Assembly (NCBI RefSeq): GCF_003710085.1
Contig: NZ_CP033324.1
Coordinates: forward strand, 2,551,501 to 2,615,500
DNA: 64,000 nucleotides
Source of the DNA: Nocardioides pantholopis
Lineage (GTDB): Bacteria > Actinomycetota > Actinomycetes > Propionibacteriales > Nocardioidaceae
Reading direction: 5' to 3'
This document shows, piece after piece, positions 8,917-17,537 of the stretch; the stretch's first letter is position 1; every line of letters starts with the position of its first letter. Under the pieces are notes generated by a model. It was not told the DNA's origin. It saw only the letters and a list, made by a program, of their open reading frames with translations, and did not search any database. The position numbers and the translations under genes were made by a program.

Positions 8917-9987
8917 TCACCTTTCGGGCTGGAGGAGCACCTTGGCTCCGGAGCTTCGGTCCGCGAGGAGCGCGTCGAAGGCGGCGATCCCGTCGGCGAG
9001 GGGAACCACGCCGGAGATCATCGGACGGGGGTCGAGGCGGCCGGCCGCCATCAGCGCCAGCACGCGGGGGATGTCGTAGCTGTAGCCAAGGGAGCCGCGC
9101 ACGGTGCGCTCGTAGAGCACGATCTTGCGGGCGTCGAGGGTCAGGTCGGCACCGCCGATGCCCGCCATCACCACCGTGCCGCCGCGGCGCACCGTGTCCA
9201 CCGAGGCCACCGCGACGGCGTTCACCCCGGTGGCTTCGAGGACGACGTCCGGGCCCACGCGGCCGGTCGCGAGGAAGACCTCGCGGCGTACGTCGCTCGC
9301 CGTGGGGTCCAGTACGACGTCGGCGCCGAGTTCGGTGGCCAACCGCCCCCGTGCCGGGCTCGGCTCGGACACGAAAACCTGACCTGCGCCCGCGGCGCGG
9401 GCAGACAGCACGCAGGCCAAGCCGATCGGCCCGGCGCCCTGAACCAGCACGTTGTCCCCCGGCCGGACCCCTCCGCGGGTGACCGCGTGCAGGCCCACGG
9501 CCAGCGGCTCGGCGACGGCGGCGAGCTCGTCGGGCACCGCATCCGGCACGACGTGGACGTTGCCGAGCGGCGCTCGCACATGCGAGGCGAACCCGCCGTC
9601 CACGGCCAGCCCGATCGAGCCGCTGGCCGGGCACTGCTGGTACTGGCCCACCCGGCACCACCGGCAGGCCCCGCACCGGACCGTGGGATCCACGACGACA
9701 CGGGTGCCGACGCGGAGCCCGGCCGCCTCGGCCGCGACGCGGTCGCTCTCGTCGATCTCCCCGACCCGACCGACGAACTCGTGGCCGAGGGTGACCGGAG
9801 GCTCCTGGCCGGTCAGCCGGTGCGGCCCGCGCGGGATCATCGAGGGTCCGTGCGCGTACTCGTGCAGGTCGGTGCCGCACAGTCCGCACAGGGCCACCTC
9901 GACCACCAGCCGGCCGGGCTCGGCCGTGGGCTGCGCGACGTCCTCCAGGCGCAGGTCCCGCGGCCCGTGCCAGCGCAGCGCCCTCAT
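8917..9987 (-). CDS. Zinc-dependent alcohol dehydrogenase (MDR family)
   Basis: 356 residues. The catalytic zinc site is shown by CGLCGTD near residue 35 and the GHEF motif near 70. A structural zinc site of four cysteines lies in VRCGACRWCRVGQYQQC. The Rossmann fold has VQGAGPIGLACVLSARAAGA. The family includes 2,3-butanediol and threonine dehydrogenases; the butanediol-type split between the two zinc sites is suggestive only. Start ATG overlaps the hydratase stop by 4 bp. In this pathway it could oxidise an alcohol before activation to the acyl-CoA, or a hydroxylated intermediate. Confidence 0.92.
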   Translation of the reverse strand: MRALRWHGPRDLRLEDVAQPTAEPGRLVVEVALCGLCGTDLHEYAHGPSMIPRGPHRLTGQEPPVTLGHEFVGRVGEIDESDRVAAEAAGLRVGTRVVVDPTVRCGACRWCRVGQYQQCPASGSIGLAVDGGFASHVRAPLGNVHVVPDAVPDELAAVAEPLAVGLHAVTRGGVRPGDNVLVQGAGPIGLACVLSARAAGAGQVFVSEPSPARGRLATELGADVVLDPTASDVRREVFLATGRVGPDVVLEATGVNAVAVASVDTVRRGGTVVMAGIGGADLTLDARKIVLYERTVRGSLGYSYDIPRVLALMAAGRLDPRPMISGVVPLADGIAAFDALLADRSSGAKVLLQPER

Positions 9988-10775
9988 CGGGTGCCCGTCG
10001 CGGCGGTGGCCCGCCTGCGGCTGCGGGCGGCCACGAAACCGGCGATCGCCTGCCGGCAGGCGTCGGTGTCGAACAGGGCCCCGATCAGCTCCTGCTCGAT
10101 GGCGTGGGCGTCGGGCGAGTACGCCGTGTCGACGGCTCGCTTGACCGCCGCGAGAGCGGCTGCGGACGTGCCGCGGAACTCCTCGGCGAACTCGTGGGCC
10201 CGGGCCGGTGGGTCGGCGTGGATCTCGTCGACAAGCCCGGCCTCGAGCGCCTCAGCGGCCGACAGCCGGGTTCCGCGCAGGATCAGCCACCGGGCCCGGT
10301 GCGGGCCCAGCAGGCGAGTCAGGCGCCGCACTCCCCCGGCGCCTGGCATGAACCCCAGACCTACCTCCGGCAGGCCGACGCTGGCGGCCGGATCAGCGAT
10401 CCGGTGGTCGGCGGCCAGGGCTAGCTCCAGGCCACCACCCAGGGCGGCACCGTTCAGTGCGGCGACGACCGGCATCGGGAGCTCGGCGAGCCGGGTCGCC
10501 ACGCGGGCCAGTCGCTCGTTCCAGGACCCGAACGCGGGCGGATCCAGGCGGGCGAGCTCCTCGAGGTCCGCACCGGCACAGAAGACCCGGCCGCCGCCGA
10601 CCACGACCAGACAGCACGGCCGATCCCGCTCGACCTGGTCGACGGCCGACTCCAGGGCGTCCACGGCGGCCCCGTCGAGGACGAAGACGCGGCCAGGTTC
10701 GCCGAGTGTCACGGTGCCGACGTCGTCGGCGGCCGCGTAGGTCACCGCCGCGGCTCGGGTGGGGATTGGGGTCAC
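9984..10775 (-). CDS. Enoyl-CoA hydratase/isomerase family protein
   Basis: 263 residues. Crotonase-fold motifs are clear: GRVFCAGADLEELA for the first oxyanion strand, NGAALGGGLELALAADHRIA for the second, and LPEVGLGFMPGAGGVRRLTRLLG with the Glu usually used in catalysis. GTG at 10775 is preceded by GAGGAGG at about 5 bases. It is the first gene of an eight-gene minus-strand operon that runs to 1977, so the control region directly upstream probably governs all of them. Substrate is unknown. Confidence 0.92.
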   Translation of the reverse strand: MTPIPTRAAAVTYAAADDVGTVTLGEPGRVFVLDGAAVDALESAVDQVERDRPCCLVVVGGGRVFCAGADLEELARLDPPAFGSWNERLARVATRLAELPMPVVAALNGAALGGGLELALAADHRIADPAASVGLPEVGLGFMPGAGGVRRLTRLLGPHRARWLILRGTRLSAAEALEAGLVDEIHADPPARAHEFAEEFRGTSAAALAAVKRAVDTAYSPDAHAIEQELIGALFDTDACRQAIAGFVAARSRRRATAATGTR

Positions 10776-10803
10776 AACATCCTCCTCGAGAGCGGCACTT
10801 TCG

Positions 10804-10837
10804 ATTAATTGGTCCGATCAGTCTATTAAATGGTCCG
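10804..10837 (-). promoter_or_regulatory. Candidate operator/promoter of the catabolic operon
   Basis: A short AT-rich island in GC-rich DNA contains the direct repeats ATTAATTGGTCCG and ATTAAATGGTCCG, whose starts are 21 bp apart (two helical turns). It lies 29-62 bp upstream of the first gene of the minus-strand operon. A regulator dimer binding on one DNA face is likely; the operon's own TetR protein is the natural candidate. No clear -35/-10 pair was assigned. Confidence 0.5.
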
Positions 10838-10926
10838 CTCCCACCACAAGGGTTGGCGATTGCATTTCTTAAGCCCCCGCGTTCTGCCGACCAGTCGGTC
10901 GGACGCGGGCCGTGGAGCCGCGGCGA

Positions 10927-10953
10927 GGTTGCCCCGGGCCACCCGTTGGGTAC
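10927..10953 (+). promoter_or_regulatory. Candidate stress-sigma promoter of the GAF-ANTAR gene
   Basis: GGTTGC at 10927-10932 and GGGTAC at 10948-10953 resemble the GTTT and GGGTA(T/C) elements of actinobacterial SigB/SigF-type promoters. The spacing of 15 bases fits. The start codon at 10986 lies about 30 bases beyond. The match is by consensus only. Confidence 0.4.
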
Positions 10954-10985
10954 TTGCCGCCGAGCCCGCCCGAGGAGACGCAGAC

Positions 10986-11726
10986 ATGACGCCGATGGAG
11001 CCCATTCCGGAGACGGTCCAGGCAGCCCGCCACCTGGAGGCGCGCGGCCAGGCCGGCGGCCTCCTCGAGGCGCTCACCGAGCTCGCCGAGGAGGCCCGGG
11101 CGGTGGTGCCCGACCTGGTCAGCGTGAGCATCACCCGGCACGCCGAGGAGGTCAGCTTCACGGTCGTCGCCACCGACGGCCCGGCCGCGTTGCTCGACGC
11201 CGTCCAGTACGCCGCGGGCGGCCCGTGCCTGGACACGGCGACCTTGGCGTCACCCCAGCACGCCCGGGCCGACGACGTGCTCGACGAGCAGCGGTGGCGG
11301 CTGTTCGCCCAGGCGACCGCTGCCGAGGGGATCCGCAGCACCCTGAGCCTTCCCCAGGTCGTCCGGGGCCGGGTCGCGGGCAGCGTCAACCTCTATGCCT
11401 CCTCACCGACCGCCTTCGACGGCCACCACGAGGAGCTGGCCGCGATCTTCGGGGCGGTGGCGGCCGGCGCCGTCACCAACGCCGACCTGGCCTTCACGAC
11501 CCGGCGCGCCGCCGAGGCCACCGCCGGGCACCTGCACGACCAGGACGTCGTCGAGGCGGCGGTGCAGGTCATCGCCCGCCAGACGGGCGTGAGCGACGCC
11601 GTCGCGCGCCGCCGGCTGGCGATCGCGGCCGAGCACGCCGGGGTCAGCGTCGCCGCGCTGGCGCGGATCGTCGTTGAGACCGACACCGAGACCGAGACCG
11701 GGCAGCAGCGCGGCGATGACGGCTGA
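10986..11726 (+). CDS. GAF and ANTAR domain protein (RNA-binding antiterminator type)
   Basis: 246 residues. Residues about 20-170 are GAF-like (GGPCLDTATLASP, then LSLPQVVRGRVAGSVNLYASSPTAFD). Residues about 180-232 form a three-helix ANTAR domain: QDVVEAAVQVIARQTGV, then ARRRLAIAAEHAGVSVAALARIVVE. ANTAR domains bind paired hexaloop hairpins in nascent RNA and prevent termination; the GAF part presumably senses a ligand or redox state. ATG at 10986 follows GAGGAGACG. The frame is open upstream but non-coding in character. The gene overlaps the following hydrolase by 11 bp. Confidence 0.85.
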   Translation: MTPMEPIPETVQAARHLEARGQAGGLLEALTELAEEARAVVPDLVSVSITRHAEEVSFTVVATDGPAALLDAVQYAAGGPCLDTATLASPQHARADDVLDEQRWRLFAQATAAEGIRSTLSLPQVVRGRVAGSVNLYASSPTAFDGHHEELAAIFGAVAAGAVTNADLAFTTRRAAEATAGHLHDQDVVEAAVQVIARQTGVSDAVARRRLAIAAEHAGVSVAALARIVVETDTETETGQQRGDDG

Positions 11727-12402
11727 GGGCGCTCGGCTCGTCTGCGTCCCGGGGCTGGGGCTCAACGAGGCCAGCTGGCGACCGACCCTCCAGGCGCTGC
11801 GGGCCGCCGGCTCGCGCCGGGAGCAGGCGGTGCTCGAGCTGCCCGGGTACGGCGTGCGTCCCGCACGGGGCGCCGACCTGCGACCCGAGGCGCTCGCCGC
11901 GGTCCTGGTCGACGCGCTGCGCCGCAGGCCCGCGCGCCCGACCGTCCTGGCCGCGCACTCAGCCAGCTGCGGGATCGTCGCCCACGCGGTCCTCCAGGCG
12001 CCCGAGCTGGTCTCGGCCCTGGTGCTGGTCGGCCCGATGACCGACCCGCGCGCCGGGACCTGGCCCAGGATGGCCGGACGCTGGCTGCGCACCGCAGGCT
12101 GGGAGCGTCCGAGCCAGGTCCCGGTGCTGGCGCGCACCTACGCGACCACCGGGCCGGCCTGGATCGCACGCACCATGGACCACGCCCGTCGCGAGGACCT
12201 GCGCACGGTCGTCCGCCAGGTCCACGCCCCGGTCCTGGTGGTCCGCGGCCGCCACGACCGGATCTGTCCGCAGGACTGGGCCGACGAGCTCGTCGCGGCG
12301 GCCCCCGGCCGGGCGCGGTCGGTCACCCTGGACGCCGGCGCGCACATGGTGCCGCTGACGCACGGTGCGCGCCTGGCGGCGGCGCTGACCGAGGCCTGGT
12401 GA
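11716..12402 (+). CDS. Alpha/beta hydrolase
   Basis: About 228 residues with the fold's landmarks. [13 protein letters not shown] gives the oxyanion-hole loop, the nucleophile Ser lies in AAHSASCG (a variant of GxSxG), the acid is in [10 protein letters not shown], and the His in DAGAHMVPL. An esterase or lipase-like activity on small molecules is likely; the substrate cannot be deduced. The ATG at 11716 overlaps the preceding GAF-ANTAR gene, which suggests co-translation; an in-frame ATG at 11674 is the alternative. Confidence 0.82.
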   Translation: MTAEGARLVCVPGLGLNEASWRPTLQALRAAGSRREQAVLELPGYGVRPARGADLRPEALAAVLVDALRRRPARPTVLAAHSASCGIVAHAVLQAPELVSALVLVGPMTDPRAGTWPRMAGRWLRTAGWERPSQVPVLARTYATTGPAWIARTMDHARREDLRTVVRQVHAPVLVVRGRHDRICPQDWADELVAAAPGRARSVTLDAGAHMVPLTHGARLAAALTEAW

Positions 12403-12412
12403 CCGCACCCCA

Positions 12413-12437
12413 GGTTTGGAGCGCCTGAGCAGGGATA
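12413..12437 (+). promoter_or_regulatory. Possible stress-sigma promoter upstream of ctaD
   Basis: GGTTTG at 12413-12418 and GGGATA at 12432-12437 resemble SigB/SigF-type elements with suitable spacing. They lie 54-78 bases before the ctaD start codon. This is a weak consensus match. Confidence 0.25.
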
Positions 12438-12490
12438 CCCGCATGTGTTTCCGCTCACGTTCCCGGCTTGCCGATCGCGATGGAGTGCTG

Positions 12491-14413
12491 ATGGTCGCCA
12501 CCACCACCTACCGCTCGACCACCGCTCCTCGGCGCCCGCTGGGGACGACGCTCGTCCGGATCATGACGACGACCGATCACAAGCTGATCGGCAAGCTCTA
12601 CCTCAGCACCGCGTTCATCTGGTTCCTGGTCGGCGGGCTGCTGGCGCTGGTGATCCGCAGCGAGCTGGCCTTCCCGGGCAACCAGGTCGTCAACGACGAG
12701 GTCTACAACCAGCTGTTCACCATGCACGGCGCGATCATGCTGCTGCTGTTCGCGACGCCGCTGTTCTTCGGCTTCGCCAACGTGATCATGCCGCTGCAGA
12801 TCGGGGCGCCGGACGTGGCGTTCCCGCGGATGAACATGCTCAGCTACTGGTTCTACCTCTTCGGCGGACTGATCGCGGCCTCCGGCTTCCTCACCCCGCA
12901 GGGCGCCGCCGACTTCGGCTGGACGGCGTACACCCCGCTCTCCGACGCGGTGCGCTCGCCCGGGGTGGGCGGCGACCTGTGGATCATGGGCCTCTACCTG
13001 GCCGGCCTCGGCACGATCCTGGGTGCCGTCAACTTCGTCACCACGATCATCTGCATGCGGGCCCCCGGAATGACGATGTTCCGGATGCCGATCTTCACCT
13101 GGAACACGCTGATCACCAGCCTGCTGGTGCTGATCGCCTTCCCGATCCTCGGCGGCGCGCTGCTCTCCCTGGAGGCCGACCGCCAGCTCGGGGCGCACGT
13201 CTTCGACACCTCGAACGGCGGGCCGCTGCTGTGGCAGCACCTGTTCTGGTTCTTCGGGCACCCGGAGGTCTACATCATCGCGCTGCCGTTCTTCGGCATC
13301 GTCTCCGAGATCCTGCCGGTCTTCAGCCGCAAGCCGATCTTCGGCTACGTCGGCCTGGTCGGCGCCACGCTGGCGATCGCGCTGTACTCGGTGGCTGTCT
13401 GGGCCCACCACATGTTCGTCACCGGCGCGGTGAACCTGCCGTTCTTCTCCGGCATGACCTTCATCATCGCGGTGCCCACCGGCGTGAAGTTCTTCAACTG
13501 GATCGCCACGATGTGGGGGGGATCTCTGTCCTTCGACACCCCGATGCTGTGGTCGATCGGCTTCCTGGTCTCGTTCCTGTTCGGTGGTCTCACCGGAGTC
13601 ATCCTGGCCAGCCCGCCGCTGGACTTCCACGTCACCGACTCCTACTTCGTGGTCGCGCACTTCCACTACGTCGTCTTCGGCACCGTCGTCTTCGCGATGT
13701 TCGCCGGGTTCTACTTCTGGTGGCCGAAGTTCACCGGCCGGATGCTCGACGAGCGGCTCGGAAAGATCCACTTCTGGCTGCTCTTCGTCGGCTTCCACAC
13801 CACGTTCATGGTCCAGCACTGGCTCGGTGTCGAGGGCATGCCGCGTCGCTACGCCGACTACCTGCCCCAGGACGGCTTCACGTTGCTGAACCAGATCTCC
13901 ACCGTCGGCGCGTTCCTGCTCAGCCTCTCGATGCTGCCGTTCTTCTACAACCTCTACGTCTCCCAGCGTCACCCCCAGGTGGGGGTCGACGACCCCTGGG
14001 GCTGGGGCCGCTCCCTGGAGTGGGCCACCAGCAGCCCGCCGCCGCGGCACAACTTCCACAACCTGCCGCGGATCCGCTCGGAGTCGCCCGCCTTCGACCT
14101 CCACCACCCGGGAGTCGCGCTGCTGGAGCTCGACGAGAACCCCGCCGAGGAGGCGGACGGCGGCGAGGGCGTCGCCGACGCCCCGGAGCAGGCCGGCCGG
14201 CGCGAGTACCTCACCGAGGAGGTGGGCGGCGCCCCGGCCGTCCCCGGAACCGGTGAGCAGACGGGAACCGCCACCGGGGACGAGTCCGGCGACGGGCCCA
14301 CCAGCCGCCAGGGGCCGTGGAAGCGGTTCTCCACTGCGCTCTACGTGCTCGGCGCCGTCGTGGTGGGCCTGCTCGCCATGCTCGTCGTCGGCATCTGGAT
14401 GTCCCGAGGCTGA
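12491..14413 (+). CDS. ctaD: Cytochrome c oxidase subunit I with extra C-terminal helix
   Basis: 640 residues, about 60 longer than usual. All core features of haem-copper oxidase subunit I are present: [10 protein letters not shown] near the haem a ligand, the HPEVY motif with the cross-linked His-Tyr and proton-channel Glu, the CuB pair in VWAHHMF, the K-channel Lys in [10 protein letters not shown], and [10 protein letters not shown] with the haem ligands. After about residue 545 come an acidic, Gly-rich linker and one more hydrophobic helix ([22 protein letters not shown]). No ctaC or ctaE gene is nearby, so this is a stand-alone copy. The ATG at 12491 follows a weak GGAG. Confidence 0.93.
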   Translation: MVATTTYRSTTAPRRPLGTTLVRIMTTTDHKLIGKLYLSTAFIWFLVGGLLALVIRSELAFPGNQVVNDEVYNQLFTMHGAIMLLLFATPLFFGFANVIMPLQIGAPDVAFPRMNMLSYWFYLFGGLIAASGFLTPQGAADFGWTAYTPLSDAVRSPGVGGDLWIMGLYLAGLGTILGAVNFVTTIICMRAPGMTMFRMPIFTWNTLITSLLVLIAFPILGGALLSLEADRQLGAHVFDTSNGGPLLWQHLFWFFGHPEVYIIALPFFGIVSEILPVFSRKPIFGYVGLVGATLAIALYSVAVWAHHMFVTGAVNLPFFSGMTFIIAVPTGVKFFNWIATMWGGSLSFDTPMLWSIGFLVSFLFGGLTGVILASPPLDFHVTDSYFVVAHFHYVVFGTVVFAMFAGFYFWWPKFTGRMLDERLGKIHFWLLFVGFHTTFMVQHWLGVEGMPRRYADYLPQDGFTLLNQISTVGAFLLSLSMLPFFYNLYVSQRHPQVGVDDPWGWGRSLEWATSSPPPRHNFHNLPRIRSESPAFDLHHPGVALLELDENPAEEADGGEGVADAPEQAGRREYLTEEVGGAPAVPGTGEQTGTATGDESGDGPTSRQGPWKRFSTALYVLGAVVVGLLAMLVVGIWMSRG

Positions 14414-14472
14414 GGACCCGCGCCCGAGGACCCGCAGTCGGTCCCCGCGCGTCGGTGCGGCAGGCTGGGACC

Positions 14473-15138
14473 ATGACCTCGGGGGACGGCGCACACGACG
14501 AGCACCCGGCCGACCTGGGCGAGCGGCTCGCCGACTGGCTCCAGGAGCTGGGGCTGGCCTCCGCGCTGGCCGAGGCCGGGCTGCCGACGCTGGACCGGGA
14601 CCCGCAGGGCCGCGCGGTGTGGACCGACCCCGGCACCCGCAAGCCGCTGACCCGCGACCAGCTCGAGCAGCTCGACCGGCTCCTGCACCACGAGGGCTCC
14701 GACCCGCGGCACGCCGTACCCGTCCCGCTGGTGCAGATCGCGCGCCGGGCGCGGGTGCGCGAGGTGCTGCTCGCCAGCCCGTGGCTGACCTACGAGACGC
14801 TGGCCGGGCTGCGCGGCACCTCGGTCGAGGCCACCCGCTTCTGGGTCCACAAGACCAACGCCGAGCGCCGCCTGCTCGTCGTCGCCGCGGACGAGCGCAC
14901 GCTCGTCCCCGCCTTCCAGCTCACCGCGGACGGTGAGCCGCGCCCCGACCTGGTGCCGGTGCTCGACCCGCTGCTCGCGGCCCGAATGGACCCCTGGCAC
15001 GCCTGGACCTGGCTGACCCAGCCCGCGGCCCTGCTCGGCGGCCTGGTCCCGGAGCGGGCCGTGGCAGACCCGGAGACCGCCGACCTGGTGCTGCACGCCG
15101 CCGTCCGGCTCTCCGAGCGGGTCCGCGCCCGGGCCTGA
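14473..15138 (+). CDS. Hypothetical protein with MbcA/ParS/Xre-like C-terminal region
   Basis: 221 residues, soluble, no signal peptide. The middle part (LLASPWLTYETLAGLRGTSVEATRFWVHK) looks like a helix-turn-helix. The C-terminal 50 residues (DPWHAWTWLTQPAALLGGLVPERAVADPE) resemble the toxin-binding region of MbcA/ParS/Xre antitoxins, where a WL-x-LGG-x-P pattern is typical. Those antitoxins pair with RES-domain toxins, but no RES gene is adjacent: ctaD lies upstream and an ABC transporter converges downstream. It may be an orphan regulator. The assignment is by eye and moderate at best. Confidence 0.55.
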   Translation: MTSGDGAHDEHPADLGERLADWLQELGLASALAEAGLPTLDRDPQGRAVWTDPGTRKPLTRDQLEQLDRLLHHEGSDPRHAVPVPLVQIARRARVREVLLASPWLTYETLAGLRGTSVEATRFWVHKTNAERRLLVVAADERTLVPAFQLTADGEPRPDLVPVLDPLLAARMDPWHAWTWLTQPAALLGGLVPERAVADPETADLVLHAAVRLSERVRARA

Positions 15139-15149
15139 GCCGGTCCGGC

Positions 15150-15932
15150 TCAGCGGGCCTCGAGCACCCGCCGCAGGAACTGCTGGGTCCGCTCCACCTG
15201 CGGATCGGTGAGGACCTCCGCGCCGCCGCGCTCGGCCACGACGCCGCCGTCGAGGAACAGCACCTGGTCGGCGACGTCGCGGGCGAAGCGGACCTCGTGG
15301 GTGACGATCACCAGCGTCCAGCCCTGCTCCGCGAGGTCCCGGATCACGCCGAGCACCTCCCCCACCAGCTCGGGGTCCAGCGCCGAGGTCGGCTCGTCGA
15401 GCAGCAGTACGTCGGGGCGCAGCGCGAGGGCGCGGGCGATGCCGACCCGCTGCTGCTGTCCGCCGGAGAGCTCGGCCGGATAGGCGTCCTCACGCCCGGC
15501 CAGGCCGACCTGAGCCAGCAGCGCGCGCGCGTCCGCCACCGCCTCCTCGAGCGGGCGGCCCTGCACCTGGACGGGCCCCTCGATGATGTTGCCCAGCACG
15601 GTCCGGTGCGGGAACAGGTGGTGGGACTGGAAGACCATGCCGCTGCGGGCCCGCAGCGTTCGCAGCACCCGGCGCTGGTCGGCGCGGCCCGAGGGCAGCG
15701 CCCCGAAGTCGACCGACGCCTCCCCGATCCGGACCCGCCCGGCGTCCGGGAGCTCCAAGGCGTTGAGCGAGCGCAGCACGGTGGTCTTGCCCGACCCCGA
15801 CGGGCCGAGGATGACAGTGGCGGTTCCCGCAGCGGTCGTGAAGTCGACCCCGCGGAGCACCGGCTGGCCACCGAAGGACTTGGTCAGGCCCTGCACGTCG
15901 ACGAGCGCGCGGTCGGTCCCGGGCGTGGTCAT
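15150..15932 (-). CDS. Polar amino acid ABC transporter, ATP-binding protein
   Basis: 260 residues. Walker A is GPSGSGKTT, the Q-loop lies in VFQSHHLFPHRTVLGNI, the signature is LSGGQQQRVGIARALA, Walker B is VLLLDEPTSALDPE, and the switch His is in IVTHEVRFA. These patterns are characteristic of the GlnQ/HisP group importing polar amino acids. The start overlaps the stop of the permease/binding-protein gene by 4 bp, so both parts are made from one message and form one importer. Confidence 0.93.
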   Translation of the reverse strand: MTTPGTDRALVDVQGLTKSFGGQPVLRGVDFTTAAGTATVILGPSGSGKTTVLRSLNALELPDAGRVRIGEASVDFGALPSGRADQRRVLRTLRARSGMVFQSHHLFPHRTVLGNIIEGPVQVQGRPLEEAVADARALLAQVGLAGREDAYPAELSGGQQQRVGIARALALRPDVLLLDEPTSALDPELVGEVLGVIRDLAEQGWTLVIVTHEVRFARDVADQVLFLDGGVVAERGGAEVLTDPQVERTQQFLRRVLEAR

Positions 15933-17425
15933 ACGGCGTACCTCCCCAGCCGGCGCTCGAGCCGGCCCTGGCCGAGCGAGACGACGTAGCAGACGACCCA
16001 GTAGTACAGGGCCGCCAGCGCGTACAGCGGCAGGTACTCGGTGCTGAGCGCCGCGGCGACCTGGGCCTCCAGGAACAGCTCGGGGACCAGCACCAGCGAG
16101 GCCAGCGAGGTGTCCTTGACCAGGGAGAGCAGGGTGTTCGACAGCGGCGGGACCGCGATCCGCGCCGCCTGCGGCAGGATGATGCGCCGCAGCGCCTGCC
16201 AGTACTCCATGCCGATCGTGCGTGCCGCCTCGAGCTGGCCGCGGGGCACCGCGAGGATCGAGGAGCGGATGATCTCGGCGCCGTAGCCGCCCACGTTGAG
16301 GCTGAGCGCCAGGCAGGCGGCCACGTAGCTGGGCATCTTGACCCCGACCTGCGGCAGCCCGTAGAAGACGATGAACAGCTGCACGAGCAGCGGGGTGCCG
16401 CGGATCACCGAGACGTAGAACCGGGCGGGCAGGGTCAGCAGCCGGGACGGCGAGAGCCGCGCCAGGGCCACCGCCAGGGCGATGGCCAGCCCGAGCACGA
16501 AGCTCACGATCGTGAGCGGGATCGTGCCCTTGATGGTGCCGCGCAGCATCGGCCAGGCGGCGTCCTGGACCACGTCCCAGCGGCTGCGGCCGGTGTCGGA
16601 CCCCCCGAGGTCCACGTCGCCGCCATCGGGGACCGAGACGTCCGCGCCGAAGTACTCCTCGGAGATCTCCGCGAGTGTTCCGTCGTCGGCGAGCTCCTCC
16701 AGGGCGCGGTTCGCCTCCGCGTGCAGCGCGGTCTCGGACTGGCGGAACACCAGCGCCTGCTCGCCCTGCTCGCCCTCGATCTCGCCGGCGATCTTGATCT
16801 CGTCCGACCCGGTCGAGGCGAGGTAGTCGAGGACGGCGATGTTGTCGTTGACGGTGGCGTCGACCCGACCCTGCGCGAGCAGCTCAGCGGTCTGGGCGAA
16901 CCCCTCGACCGACTGCACCCGGGCGCCCGCGTCGCGAGCCACCTGCGCCCAGTTGCTGGTCTCGGTCTGGGCGGTGGTGCGGCCCTCGAGGTCCTCCAGC
17001 GAGGTGATGTCGTCGGTGTCCGCGGCCGTGACGATCACGCCGCGCGAGTACGTGTACGGGCGGCTGAGGAGGTAGCGCGCCTCCCGCTCGGGGTTGACGG
17101 TGACCTGGTTGGCGATCACGTCGATGCGCTCGGCGTCCAGCGCGGGGAACAGCGCGTCGAACCGGGCCCGGACGAACTCCAGGTCCCATCCGGCGCGGTC
17201 CGCGACCGCCTCGATGACCTCGATGTCGTAGCCGGTGAGCTCCCCGGTGCGCGGGTCGACGAAGCTGAAGGGCGGGTACGTGCCCTCGGTCCCGACCCGG
17301 ACCACCCGGCGCTCGTCCTGCTCCTGCGCGGCCACCGGCGACCCGGATGCGAGCAGCATCCCGACGACGCCCACCAGCAGCAGGAACGCCCACAGCAGCC
17401 GTGGTGATCGGGGTCCGGGTCTCAT
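15929..17425 (-). CDS. Amino acid ABC transporter: solute-binding protein fused to permease
   Basis: 498 residues. A signal sequence (LLWAFLLLVGVVGMLLASG) is followed by a periplasmic binding-protein domain at about 40-270 (VRVGTEGTYPPFSFVDP, then GYDIEVIEAVADRAG). From about 285 to the end is a HisM/GlnP-type permease (IRGTPLLVQLFIVFYGLP, and the coupling loop EAARTIGMEYWQALRRIILPQA). Such fusions are known in Gram-positive bacteria and keep the binding protein tethered to the channel. Together with the downstream ATPase gene it makes a complete importer for a polar amino acid of unknown identity. Confidence 0.92.
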   Translation of the reverse strand: MRPGPRSPRLLWAFLLLVGVVGMLLASGSPVAAQEQDERRVVRVGTEGTYPPFSFVDPRTGELTGYDIEVIEAVADRAGWDLEFVRARFDALFPALDAERIDVIANQVTVNPEREARYLLSRPYTYSRGVIVTAADTDDITSLEDLEGRTTAQTETSNWAQVARDAGARVQSVEGFAQTAELLAQGRVDATVNDNIAVLDYLASTGSDEIKIAGEIEGEQGEQALVFRQSETALHAEANRALEELADDGTLAEISEEYFGADVSVPDGGDVDLGGSDTGRSRWDVVQDAAWPMLRGTIKGTIPLTIVSFVLGLAIALAVALARLSPSRLLTLPARFYVSVIRGTPLLVQLFIVFYGLPQVGVKMPSYVAACLALSLNVGGYGAEIIRSSILAVPRGQLEAARTIGMEYWQALRRIILPQAARIAVPPLSNTLLSLVKDTSLASLVLVPELFLEAQVAAALSTEYLPLYALAALYYWVVCYVVSLGQGRLERRLGRYAV

Positions 17426-17472
17426 GGGTCACTCACGGTCGGGGGGTTGGGGCGCAGCCCGGTACCCCGGCG

Positions 17473-17532
17473 GGTGCCGCAGGCACCGTCCGGGTCGGGG
17501 TTGGTGCCGAAGGCACCGTCCGGGTCGAGGTT
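17473..17532. repeat. Tandem 30-bp repeat with internal hairpin
   Basis: Two 30-bp units (17473-17502 and 17503-17532) differ at two positions. Each contains GGTGCC-N3-GGCACC, a potential small hairpin. They fill the gap between the mqo stop and the transporter gene, both on the minus strand, and could serve as a terminator or processing site. Confidence 0.75.
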
Positions 17533-17537
17533 GTGGA

